A DNA stretch of 64,000 bases, from assembly GCA_963704455.1 (NCBI GenBank), contig OY969905.1, positions 3,224,001 through 3,288,000 of the forward strand. The letters run 5' to 3'. This stretch comes from DASTCZ01 sp963704455 (GTDB taxonomy: Bacteria > Acidobacteriota > Terriglobia > Acidiferrales > UBA7541). The notes under the pieces were generated by a model that saw only the letters and a list, made by a program, of their open reading frames with translations, was not told the origin of the DNA and searched no databases. Below, piece after piece: positions 23,745-31,391 of this stretch (positions are counted from its first letter, which is position 1; the number at the start of each line of letters is the position of its first letter). Made by a program: the position numbers and the translations under genes.

Positions 23745-24815
23745 TTACTTGTTGGTGGCGGCAGGCTCGGAAGCGGGTAACTTACCGGCCGACTCCAGCA
23801 CCTGCTGGGCGAGATAATTTGTAATCTTGGCGTTGCCGCGCGCGACGGTCAGATACGCGCCGCGCAGAAGCTGCTCTTTCCGGCTGCGAAGCGAATCGCG
23901 AATCAGCGCGCTCACCTGCGTGTCCGACAGCTCGCGCTGGCCCGGCGCTTCGCGGGCAATCAGCTTCAAAATATAGTAGGCGTCTTTGGTTTCCACGCAG
24001 CCGCTTGTTTGGCCGGCCTTCAGAGACAGAACCGCTTTCTTCAGCAACGGGTCCGCCTTCGGGTTGTCGAAAGCAGACTCGGGAACAAATCCAACGTCGC
24101 CGCCAGTCACGGAAGTGGTCGGATCCTCGGAATAATCGAGCGCAAGTTGTGAGAAGTCCGCCCCAGAATTGAGCTTCTCTACGAGCACGGCGCACTTATG
24201 TTTTGCCTCGGCCTCTGTTGTCGCGTCGTCGTTCTTGCGATTGCGGATCTGCGGGTCTTTTCGAGGAGTGATAATAATCCACGCCATGTGGAATCGGGTC
24301 TCGGAAACATTGAATTCCGCACGGTTCTGGTTGTAGTAGTCCGCCACGTCCTGATCGGTGATGGTGACTTTGGAAGTCACTTCCCGGTTGTAAAGCTTTG
24401 CAATCGTCAGCTTCTGGCGGATCTGCTGCTTGAAATCCTCCACGCTCAAGCCCCCGTCTTTCATTTGCCGCTGAAATTCATCCTCGGTGTACGGGGACTT
24501 CTGCTCCGTGAACTTGTCCTCCACCTCGCCATCCGTCGCGGCCAGCCCCTGCTTTTGGGCAAGCTCCATCAGGATTTCATTGTTGATGAGTTGATCCAGG
24601 ACGCCCAGCTTGATCGAAAGAATTTCCTCTTGCGATGGAGTTTGGTTTTCCGTTGGCGCATTGTTACGAGCGAGTTTTTCAACTTCACTTCTCTTAATCT
24701 CGTGCCCGTTAACGACCGCCCACACGTCCGGCCCCGGCGTTTCGTCCTTGTGGCAACCTTGGACAAGACCCGCAAGCATGCAAATTCCGAAGGCAACGAG
24801 AAGGCGTTTCACCAT
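23745..24815 (-). CDS. Lipoprotein SurA/PrsA-type peptidyl-prolyl isomerase
   Basis: 356 residues from ATG 24815. A lipoprotein signal ends in the lipobox LVQGC (Cys about residue 21). Residues about 30-190 form a SurA-N-type chaperone domain (INNEILMELAQKQGLAATDGEVE). Residues about 205-310 form a parvulin domain (ETRFHMAWIIITPR...LNSGADFSQLALDYSEDP...GGDVGFVP...ILKLIARE). It probably assists folding of outer-membrane or exported proteins in the periplasm. The long upstream open frame overlaps rpmB in another phase and is not used. Confidence 0.88.
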   Translation of the reverse strand: MVKRLLVAFGICMLAGLVQGCHKDETPGPDVWAVVNGHEIKRSEVEKLARNNAPTENQTPSQEEILSIKLGVLDQLINNEILMELAQKQGLAATDGEVEDKFTEQKSPYTEDEFQRQMKDGGLSVEDFKQQIRQKLTIAKLYNREVTSKVTITDQDVADYYNQNRAEFNVSETRFHMAWIIITPRKDPQIRNRKNDDATTEAEAKHKCAVLVEKLNSGADFSQLALDYSEDPTTSVTGGDVGFVPESAFDNPKADPLLKKAVLSLKAGQTSGCVETKDAYYILKLIAREAPGQRELSDTQVSALIRDSLRSRKEQLLRGAYLTVARGNAKITNYLAQQVLESAGKLPASEPAATNK

Positions 24816-24913
24816 GAACTCCTTACAAGTGTGTGATGTCGCCAGCGCCAGCGGGGTTGTGGGCGGGCCGGAATGGATTGTTTGCGCATTGGTCTCGCGG
24901 CGCGCGTGGCGCC

Positions 24914-25105
24914 TCAAGCGGCTTTTTGCACGCGCCCGGAACGGATGCAGTCCGTACACACGCGGATCTGCTTGCGAACGCCATTGATCACCGCGCGCAC
25001 GCGGCGGAGATTCGGGTTCCAGCGGCGCCGGCGAATATTGTTCGCGTGGCTGATGACGTTTCCATATCGCGGCCCTTTGCCGCAAAGTTCACACTTCATC
25101 GCCAT
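24914..25105 (-). CDS. rpmB: 50S ribosomal protein L28
   Basis: 63 residues from ATG 25105, with CAGGAGTG 7 nt upstream. MAMKCELCGKGPRYGNVISHA and RRRRWNPNLRRV (partial) are diagnostic of L28. Two CxxC pairs (CELC and CTDC) mark the zinc-binding form of the protein. It is transcribed away from the tRNA-Ala gene, which begins about 170 bp upstream on the other strand. Confidence 0.95.
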   Translation of the reverse strand: MAMKCELCGKGPRYGNVISHANNIRRRRWNPNLRRVRAVINGVRKQIRVCTDCIRSGRVQKAA

Positions 25106-25277
25106 ATTCACTCCTGAATGGGAAATAACACTGGGACGAAGCATTGATTCTATCAGAGAAACGCCTGAGCCGGAAATTGGAGATCGCGCCGGAATGCTGA
25201 AATGCGGGCTGCGCATTCGCAGAGACGAGAAAACTTGACCCCGCCCCGCATGTGCCTGAAAATGAATTCACACCGGT

Positions 25278-25353
25278 GGGCGTGTAGCTCAGCTGGGAGA
25301 GCACCTGGTTTGCAACCAGGGGGTCGCAGGTTCGAACCCTGTCACGTCCACCA
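25278..25353 (+). tRNA. tRNA-Ala (anticodon TGC)
   Basis: 76 nt including encoded CCA. The acceptor GGGCGTG pairs with CACGTCC (one G-U). D arm GCTCAGCTGGGAGAGC, anticodon stem CCTGG-TTTGCAA-CCAGG with TGC, and T arm GCAGGTTCGAACCCTGT are intact. The 3' 49 nt recur at 27387-27435. Confidence 0.95.
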
Positions 25354-25395
25354 ATCTTTTCAAGCAGTTACGGCCTTTTGGATACTCCGGAACTC

Positions 25396-25422
25396 GAGCG
25401 CCTGGTTTTGAACCAGGTGCTC
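25396..25422. repeat. Hairpin mimicking the tRNA-Ala anticodon arm
   Basis: GAGCGCCTGGTT and AACCAGGTGCTC form a 12-bp stem (one G-U) with loop TTG. The core CCTGGTT...AACCAGG resembles the CCTGG...AACCAGG anticodon arm of the adjacent tRNA. It lies 43 bp past the tRNA end, inside the island. It may serve as a terminator or as part of the attachment site. Confidence 0.5.
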
Positions 25423-25781
25423 AAGCTAAAATCACCAACAAAAACGGATATTTGCTACCGAAACCGAATGCAATCCCGGTCTCAAAAACGACTACAGTGA
25501 AACTCTGCTATCGTGTCTCTCCTTCAAACGGCAAACCTCTTAACTGTTGAAATGTAAGGCGGACAGAGATTTGACGAACGACAGCTTTTCCCATAATCCG
25601 ACCAGCGATCCAAATGGAATCGAACTCTCGAAAGGAGAGCGACTCTCAAGGCTGGGTCTTCTAGACGTAGCACTTTGCTTAAACGGATTACTTCCGGATC
25701 CGGTGTCCCTCGGGAAGTATAGGGGGAAATAGAAGACGGACACTCGGAAACAGCTAACGGCGGCAGCGAACCCGTGGTGAA

Positions 25782-26315
25782 TCATCTCTCTGTTCGCTTC
25801 GACCCGCTCCATTCGAGATAGGCTATCCATTCGGTTTGACCGGGCATACGCATCTGAAATTTTCCCGACATCACGGCATTCTTCAATTCATAAATGAGCC
25901 GGAATTGAGGTCCAGGCTGGGAGCCATCCGAAAGGAAGATCACGGTCGTCGCATCTGGGGTTGAAACGTTGTAATGGATGACGTGCCCTTCGTTATCGAA
26001 ATAGATTGCCTTGAGTGACTGCCCCGGCGCGTCTTGATAGACATAGAGCAAGTCACCATGGTCGCAGTCAAAGCTCGCCGGTCCTTTGCATCCTGCGTCG
26101 CTCGTGCTGTGACGCGCGAGGATATGATCTCCAAGCTCAGTTCTGAACGTGTATGTGCCTATTGCGGTAACGCCGCCCTTGCCTGTGGCCTTAGCCTCCC
26201 AGGTCCCCTGCAAAAACGTCAGCGATTTCCAAGGGTCCGCTCCCGAAGCGGGAGCGCTTTGCGCGGAAAGTGGGATAGCGAGAAGGAACGGAAGAACACG
26301 AGCCAGGATTTTCAT
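25782..26315 (-). CDS. Secreted protein of unknown function (DUF1579-like)
   Basis: 177 residues. A signal peptide (1-18, ending PLSAQS) is followed by DPWKSLTFLQGTWEAKATG, a lipocalin-like or DUF1579-type strand pattern, then beta-rich sequence with YFDNEGHVIHYNV and FRLIYELKN. Cysteines at about 75 and 83 may pair. The start overlaps the stop of the VOC gene (ATGA, 26312-26315), so it is translated with it. Function unknown. Confidence 0.6.
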   Translation of the reverse strand: MKILARVLPFLLAIPLSAQSAPASGADPWKSLTFLQGTWEAKATGKGGVTAIGTYTFRTELGDHILARHSTSDAGCKGPASFDCDHGDLLYVYQDAPGQSLKAIYFDNEGHVIHYNVSTPDATTVIFLSDGSQPGPQFRLIYELKNAVMSGKFQMRMPGQTEWIAYLEWSGSKRTER

Positions 26316-26815
26316 TTGTCTTGTCCTTTCGAAGGCGCTGCAAACCCGTTAAGGCGCCGTTCGACCTCTTCTTGTGTCAGGACTTCTTTGACCGTCGAAA
26401 GCGCCCAAACATGACCGAATGGATCGCGAATCCAACCGTACCTGTCGCCCCAGAACATGTCAGTAGGAGGTAAAGCAGGAGTTGCCCCGTGATCAACCGC
26501 GCGCTTGAACGCCGAGTCCACATCGGCAACTCCAACCTGAAACACACAGGTCGAACCCGACAAGGTCTCTGGTGAAGCGAGCAGGGCTCCTTCCATCTTT
26601 TCACTTCGCTGGGCAGGCTCCTCCGTCGAGACCTGCACGAGCGAATCCCATATCTTGAGGTGTATGTGTTCGCCGACACCACTCGGCGAGGGTGAACGAT
26701 AGAGTACCTGGGCAGCGAATGCCTGCGTATAAAACGACACAGCCTCCGAGGCGTCTCGTACAACGAGATGCGGCACTAACACGCCGGGTGCAGGTACAGA
26801 ACCTTTAACGGCCAT
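26312..26815 (-). CDS. VOC-family (glyoxalase/bleomycin-resistance fold) protein
   Basis: 167 residues from ATG 26815. Two beta-alpha-beta-beta-beta modules are apparent: VPHLVVRDASEAVSFYTQAF (8-30 region) and VFQVGVADVDSAFKRAVDHGA. The C-terminal WGDRYGWIRDPFGHVWAL is the typical metal-site and closing strand of PhnB/glyoxalase-like proteins (Gly-Asp-Arg...DPFGHxW). The start lies within the 3' end of the ArsR-type gene (11-bp overlap). The substrate is unknown. Confidence 0.8.
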   Translation of the reverse strand: MAVKGSVPAPGVLVPHLVVRDASEAVSFYTQAFAAQVLYRSPSPSGVGEHIHLKIWDSLVQVSTEEPAQRSEKMEGALLASPETLSGSTCVFQVGVADVDSAFKRAVDHGATPALPPTDMFWGDRYGWIRDPFGHVWALSTVKEVLTQEEVERRLNGFAAPSKGQDK

Positions 26816-27161
26816 GACGCTCTCTTTTCCTGACCCGTTGTTTACGCTGCTTTCCGCTCTGCGGCACAAAGCTCCAGGCGTGGCCCGACGGGTCAATCAG
26901 GATTCTAAAATTGTCTGTCCAGCCCACAACGTACTTCAATGGGCGCGGTGTCAGGTTATAACGCTGCTCGAGGCCGACACGGTCAGAGGAGACGAGGCTG
27001 GCATCCCTCAGCTCCTTCAGATGTTGCGAGATGGCAGGTTGCGAGATCTCAAACTCGGCTGTCAGTTCCTTGACCGAGCGCGCGCCAATCGCCAAGAGCG
27101 AGATGATGCCTCTCCGCGTTGGATGGGCGATTGCCTTGAACACCGAGTCTGCGGACACCAT
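26805..27161 (-). CDS. ArsR-family transcriptional regulator
   Basis: 118 residues. The winged helix-turn-helix spans AIAHPTRRGIISLLAIGAR, VKELTAEFEISQPAISQHLKEL (recognition helix, shown in part) and LVSSDRVGLEQRYNL. No metal-binding cysteines are present, as in the ArsR subgroup that controls SRPBCC or VOC proteins. A 22-bp palindrome (27170-27191) lies 8 bp upstream of the start and is the probable operator for autoregulation. Confidence 0.85.
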   Translation of the reverse strand: MVSADSVFKAIAHPTRRGIISLLAIGARSVKELTAEFEISQPAISQHLKELRDASLVSSDRVGLEQRYNLTPRPLKYVVGWTDNFRILIDPSGHAWSFVPQSGKQRKQRVRKRERHGR

Positions 27162-27169
27162 AAGTAACT

Positions 27170-27191
27170 CCTTATATCACAGCATATAAGG
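27170..27191. promoter_or_regulatory. Probable ArsR operator
   Basis: Perfect inverted repeat CCTTATAT (27170-27177) / ATATAAGG (27184-27191) with a 6-bp spacer, directly upstream of the ArsR-type gene. A half-site-like CCTTAT recurs at 27196-27201. Confidence 0.6.
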
Positions 27192-27386
27192 AACGCCTTA
27201 TGATTGCAATTGTTTAGTTGTGAGATGTCGTTCGCCAGAATGCAAAATAACTGTAGATGGTTTTGTAGCTGCGAAATTCTCCACCTTCAATAAGATTCAA
27301 TGGACTTGAACAAGCAGGCCGCAAAGCATTCAACAGCAATCACTTAGAATCAACAAGAATCCATAGATTTCAATACGAATTGGGAT

Positions 27387-27435
27387 CTGGTTTGCAACTA
27401 GGGGGTCGCAGGTTCGAACCCTGTCACGTCCACCA
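27387..27435 (+). repeat. 49-bp 3' fragment of tRNA-Ala (distal attachment repeat)
   Basis: Matches tRNA-Ala positions 25305-25353 with one change (AACCAGG to AACTAGG), which breaks the anticodon stem. No 5' half precedes it, so it is not a tRNA gene. It ends in CCA, followed immediately by unrelated sequence. The upstream 27192-27386 has no gene and is richer in A/T than its surroundings. Confidence 0.9.
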
Positions 27436-27444
27436 AATTCTCTT

Positions 27445-28233
27445 TTAGCGCTCACATCTTAAGGCGCGCATCGCCTGGTCCAACGCGCGCTTTTCCTCCG
27501 ATGTGAGGGGGCGCGTCTCGCCTTTCTTCAGCGCGCCGAGTTCGAGCGGGCCGATGGCTACGCGCACGAGCCTCAGCACTTCGATTCCCTGATGTTCGAG
27601 CATTCGGCGGATTTCGCGGTTCTTGCCTTCATCGAGAATTATCTGCACCCATGCATTCCGCTCACCGCTGCGCAAAATGCGAGCGCTATTCGCGCGCAGG
27701 AAGTCGCCGTCTTCCATGCGAATCCCTTTCACGAGCGCGGACAGAATGTCATCATTGGGAGTCGCGGCAACTTGCACGTGGTAGGTCTTGCTCAAATGAG
27801 TTCCAGGAGCGAGGACACGCGCGGCCCACTCGGAATCATTGGTGAAGAGCAGCAGCCCCTCGCTGGCTTTGTCGAGCCGTCCCACCGGAGCGATCCATGG
27901 CAATCCCTTCGGGAGGCAGGAGTACACAGTGTCTCTCCCTTTTTCGTCGCTTGTGGTCGTGACGAGGCCCCGGGGCTTGTTCATGACGAGATAAATTCGC
28001 TTGGCGGCCTCGACGCTGCGGCCATCCACTTGAATGCGATCCTCGGCGATACGCACGGGAGTTTCCGGATCGCGACGCACACTGCCGTTCAATTGCACGC
28101 GGCCAGCCCGGATCAGCTCCTCTGCCTGTGAGCGGGAACAATATCCGAGCTTCGATAATGCGCGCGCGAGGCCATGCCGCGGCGATGGGACGCCGCTTGG
28201 TTTTATTCTCCCGATGGGCATTCGCTTCCGCAT
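27445..28233 (-). CDS. rluB: RsuA/RluB-family rRNA pseudouridine synthase
   Basis: 262 residues. An N-terminal S4 RNA-binding domain (LARALSKLGYCSRSQAEELIRAGRVQLNG, residues about 22-50, in part) precedes the catalytic domain. The catalytic aspartate lies in GRLDKASEGLLLFTND. Also present are VMNKPRGLV and the C-terminal IILDEGKNREIRRMLEHQG. This matches the RluB/RsuA group, which modifies 23S or 16S rRNA; the exact uridine cannot be told. An internal ATG at 28221 is an alternative start. Confidence 0.85.
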   Translation of the reverse strand: MRKRMPIGRIKPSGVPSPRHGLARALSKLGYCSRSQAEELIRAGRVQLNGSVRRDPETPVRIAEDRIQVDGRSVEAAKRIYLVMNKPRGLVTTTSDEKGRDTVYSCLPKGLPWIAPVGRLDKASEGLLLFTNDSEWAARVLAPGTHLSKTYHVQVAATPNDDILSALVKGIRMEDGDFLRANSARILRSGERNAWVQIILDEGKNREIRRMLEHQGIEVLRLVRVAIGPLELGALKKGETRPLTSEEKRALDQAMRALRCER

Positions 28234-28275
28234 GAAATTATTTGCGATTGTGAATGGTTTCTGAAGAGCCTGCGA

Positions 28276-29208
28276 TCAGTGTGACTTCGCCAGCAGCGCG
28301 TCTACTTCCGCGCGTGCGGGCATCGAGATGGCCGTGCCGGGCCGCGTGACGGAAATCCCCGCAACCGCGCAGCCGAATTTCGTCGCGGCGACGATGTCTT
28401 TGCCTTCCGCGAGCGCGATGGCGAAACCGCCATTGAATGCGTCTCCGGCGCCCGTCGTTTCAACCACCGGGCCTGCATCCAAAGCGTGGAGATGCTTCGT
28501 GAGGCTCGCGTTCTTTACCAGGGCGCCCTGCGCGCCGAGCGTCACCACAACATTGCGAGCGCCGCGATCGAGCAGCGCCTGGGCGGCGCGCTCTGCCTCC
28601 GCAATGTTCGTGACCGGCAGCCCGGTCAGCAAGGCGGCCTCGGTTTCATTCGGCGTCACGTAATCGCACAGCGCGAAGATGCCGGGCGGCAAAGGAAGCC
28701 CCGGCGCGGGATTCAGAATCGTTTTCACGCCGAGGCCGTGGGCGAGCCTCAACCCGTGCTCGACGGCGGGCACCTGCAATTCAAGTTGCGTGAGAAAAAC
28801 CGCCGATTCCGCGATGCGCGAGCGCGCCAGGTCAATTTCCGCCGGCGTGACGTGGAAGCACGCACCCGGGAAAACGACAATGGCATTTTCACCTTTGACT
28901 TCGTCCACGATGATCGCCGCGCCGCCGGTTGCGTGCTCGATGGTTTCAAATACATACCGCGCGTCGATGCCGAGCCTCTTGTATGTCTGGCGCGCCAGAT
29001 CGCCGAATGCGTCGCGGCCGAGCTTGCTGATGAAGCTGACTTTTCCTCCGAGGCGCGCCGCCGCCACCGCCTGGTTCGAGCCTTTTCCGCCCGGCCCGAG
29101 CTTGAAGTCCGAGCCCATTACAGTCTCGCCCCAGGCCGGAGCCTTGTGCGTGCGAAATGTAAGGTCCGCGACAAAACTTCCGAGGACGGTGATCCATTTT
29201 TCCGGCAT
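28276..29208 (-). CDS. rbsK: Ribokinase (PfkB family)
   Basis: 310 residues. PfkB signatures: LGPGGKGSNQAVAAARLGG (residues about 38-56) and the C-terminal TTGAGDAFNGGFA, which holds the catalytic Asp and anion hole. The overall order matches ribokinase (GIDARYVFE, LNPAPGLPLP, NETEAALLTG). It phosphorylates ribose or a related pentose. It is directly downstream of a sugar-transporter gene (30-bp gap), consistent with an uptake-and-phosphorylation pair. Confidence 0.85.
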   Translation of the reverse strand: MPEKWITVLGSFVADLTFRTHKAPAWGETVMGSDFKLGPGGKGSNQAVAAARLGGKVSFISKLGRDAFGDLARQTYKRLGIDARYVFETIEHATGGAAIIVDEVKGENAIVVFPGACFHVTPAEIDLARSRIAESAVFLTQLELQVPAVEHGLRLAHGLGVKTILNPAPGLPLPPGIFALCDYVTPNETEAALLTGLPVTNIAEAERAAQALLDRGARNVVVTLGAQGALVKNASLTKHLHALDAGPVVETTGAGDAFNGGFAIALAEGKDIVAATKFGCAVAGISVTRPGTAISMPARAEVDALLAKSH

Positions 29209-29238
29209 ACAAATGTCTCCTGAGGAATCCTTCAGCGA

Positions 29239-30231
29239 TTAAGAAGCCTGATACGCGCGCGCGATCAGGACGAGCGCAAGCAAATAGCAAACAAACATTC
29301 CCACCAGATATGCTTTCGCGCGGCTGTTCGCGCCGCGGAATTCGCGCCACACAAAAACTCCCCAGAGCGCGGCGATCATCGGCGAAGCCTGACCGATGGC
29401 ATACGAGATGGCCACGCCGACGAGACTCGCGGCAACAAAATTAAAAACCGTGCCTATGCCCCAGACGGCGCCGCCGAGAAGTCCGAGCGCGTGATAAGAG
29501 GCAGGCGCGCTCCTGTAGCCTGAGAATCCCACCGGGGCGCCGACGAGCGGCTTCTTCATCAAATACACGTTGAAAACAAAACAGCACAACAGCGCGCCGA
29601 ATGTGAAAAGGACCGCAACGCTGTATGGCGTCAACGGATGCACTGCGGTCATGGACTTCGTGACAAACGGCGCGAACGTGCCCATCAGCAATCCGGAAAT
29701 CACGCAGACGATGATTCCTTTTCGCGGAACCTTCTGGTCTCCGCTGCGCAGCGCCCCGTACGCCTTGCCGATCAAAATAACCGCGAGCACGGCCATCGCG
29801 ACACCCGCGCCGAGCAGCGTCGCGCTTCCCTTTGGCTGGATGAGGTAGCTCAGGACCACGCCCTCAACCAGCGCGATACCGATGGAAATCGGAAACGCAA
29901 TGGCAAGGCCGACAATTTCGATTCCGGCAATCAGAAGCACGTTCGCAATGTTGAAAATAAATCCGCCGACGGCGGCATCCAGCAAAACCATTGGCGCGGC
30001 GGAGCGAAGGTTTGGAAGAAAGCTTTGCTCTCCACCGGACGTCGAGCCGAGCGTGAAGGCCAGCACAACGGAAATCAGGAAAATCCCGGCGGCATAGTCC
30101 CAGTAATAAAGTTCGAAGCGATAATTCCTTGTGAGCTTGAATGTATTCGCGAAGGATCCCCAGCAGATTGTGCTGAGGACGGTCATCACGAGTGCGGCAA
30201 CGAATGTATGCGGCGCGAACATTTTCAGCAA
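29239..30231 (-). CDS. DMT-superfamily sugar transporter (GRP/RhaT-like)
   Basis: 330 residues with about ten membrane helices. Segments such as STICWGSFANTFKLTRNYRFELYYWDYA, NIANVLLIAGIEIVGLAIAFPISIGIALVEGV (in part) and AISYAIGQASPMIAALWGVFVWREF follow the layout of the glucose/ribose porter family within the drug/metabolite transporter superfamily. No signal peptide or ATPase is present, so it is a secondary transporter. Pairing with ribokinase suggests ribose, which is inference. Confidence 0.75.
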   Translation of the reverse strand: MLKMFAPHTFVAALVMTVLSTICWGSFANTFKLTRNYRFELYYWDYAAGIFLISVVLAFTLGSTSGGEQSFLPNLRSAAPMVLLDAAVGGFIFNIANVLLIAGIEIVGLAIAFPISIGIALVEGVVLSYLIQPKGSATLLGAGVAMAVLAVILIGKAYGALRSGDQKVPRKGIIVCVISGLLMGTFAPFVTKSMTAVHPLTPYSVAVLFTFGALLCCFVFNVYLMKKPLVGAPVGFSGYRSAPASYHALGLLGGAVWGIGTVFNFVAASLVGVAISYAIGQASPMIAALWGVFVWREFRGANSRAKAYLVGMFVCYLLALVLIARAYQAS

Positions 30232-30260
30232 CTCCGGAAGAAGGAGATGCGGAGCTTCTT

Positions 30261-31385
30261 TTACACCTTTCGCGCGTATTCGTCGAGGGCGGCGGAGAGG
30301 CGTTCAAGGCCGGTGCGGAGAGTGTCGGTTTCGCCGCCGATGCCAATCCGAAAATGCTCCGGCGTTTCGAAAAACCGGCCCGGCACGAACGCGGTGTCAT
30401 ATTTTTCGCGGAGGAGCCTAAACAGATCGTCCACATCGCCGCGCAAGAGACGCGGGAAAACGACCGTGCCGGCCGGTGGTCGCAGCGTTTCGAGGTCCTT
30501 GCGAGTATCGAGAAATTGATCGAGCAGCGCGCGATTCAAAGTCAGCAAAGCTTTCGAGCGCGCGGCAATTTTCGGCAGATTATCCAGCGCAATCACAGAA
30601 AGCAATTCGGCGGTGTGGGCCGGGATGTTGCCGAAGAGATCGTTGACGCGCCACATGCGGCGCGCCAGGTCCGGCGCGGCAAGGATCCATCCGCAGCGCA
30701 GACCGCTGAGGCCATAAACTTTCGTGAGGCTGCTGGTAATCAAAAAAGTTTCGCCAAGATGAAAGGCGGAGCGGATGGAGGGATCGAAGAACATCTCGAG
30801 ATAGACCTCGTCGACCATCACGCGCGCGCCGCGCCGCGCGGCAATGTCGCCAATCGCGCGAAGCGTTTCTGTCGTTGCAAATGCCCCGCTCGGATTGTGC
30901 AGGTTCGTCAGAACCACGAGCCGCGTGCGCGGAGTAAACGCGCGCTCAATTTCCGCGGGATCCACCGCGAAGCCAGTTTCAAAGCGGCGGTGAAACCGCT
31001 TCACATTCGCGCCCAGGAATTCCGCAGCTTCGAGCATCGGCCCATACGCCGGGTGCTCGATTAAAACGTCGTTGCCGGATTCGATTACGCCGGAGTAGGC
31101 AAGAAAATTTGCCATGGAGGTGCCGATCGACGAGACGACGCATTCTTCCGGCACTCCTGCATGGCGCGCGAGACGTTCCTGCAACGGAGCGTATCCATAC
31201 CAGCTCGGCCCGCTGATTTCGAGTTGATCGAGTTTCACGGGCAAATTCGCGAGTGAGTAATTGGCCACCCCGCTGGTGGCGAGATTGTATTTCGCGCGGG
31301 GCTGTGTCTTCACCCAGTCAATGTATGGCGACGAAGATTCTGTGCGGCGGCGCGTCATGCGCTCCATTCTACTCGATGGATTCAA
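30261..31385 (-). CDS. PLP-dependent aminotransferase, class I/II
   Basis: 374 residues. The Schiff-base lysine is K222 (ITSSLTKVYGLSGLRCGW). Cofactor contacts include Asn164-Pro165 (TNLHNPSGA), Asp192 and Tyr195 (VMVDEVYLEMF). The fold-type I order is complete to a short C-terminal domain ending in DEYARKV. The amino donor is unknown. It starts 6 bp after the stop of the amino-acid permease gene and is probably cotranscribed, so the two may handle the same amino acid. Confidence 0.85.
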   Translation of the reverse strand: MNPSSRMERMTRRRTESSSPYIDWVKTQPRAKYNLATSGVANYSLANLPVKLDQLEISGPSWYGYAPLQERLARHAGVPEECVVSSIGTSMANFLAYSGVIESGNDVLIEHPAYGPMLEAAEFLGANVKRFHRRFETGFAVDPAEIERAFTPRTRLVVLTNLHNPSGAFATTETLRAIGDIAARRGARVMVDEVYLEMFFDPSIRSAFHLGETFLITSSLTKVYGLSGLRCGWILAAPDLARRMWRVNDLFGNIPAHTAELLSVIALDNLPKIAARSKALLTLNRALLDQFLDTRKDLETLRPPAGTVVFPRLLRGDVDDLFRLLREKYDTAFVPGRFFETPEHFRIGIGGETDTLRTGLERLSAALDEYARKV

Positions 31386-31391
31386 CGAAAT

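Larger units (their letters stand above)
25305..27435. mobile_element. Small genomic island integrated at tRNA-Ala
   Basis: The last 49 nt of the tRNA-Ala gene (25305-25353) are repeated at 27387-27435 with one mismatch, bounding 2.03 kb. This is the usual footprint of site-specific integration into a tRNA 3' end. The interior carries a minus-strand operon: ArsR-type regulator, VOC-family protein and a secreted protein. No integrase gene is visible, so the element is either a remnant or was mobilised in trans. The 25354-25781 stretch contains no convincing gene, only a hairpin at 25396-25422. Confidence 0.65.

Noticed and set aside
27387..27435. Second tRNA-Ala gene
   Set aside because: Only the 3' 49 nt are present, without acceptor 5' strand or D arm, and the anticodon stem carries a mismatch.
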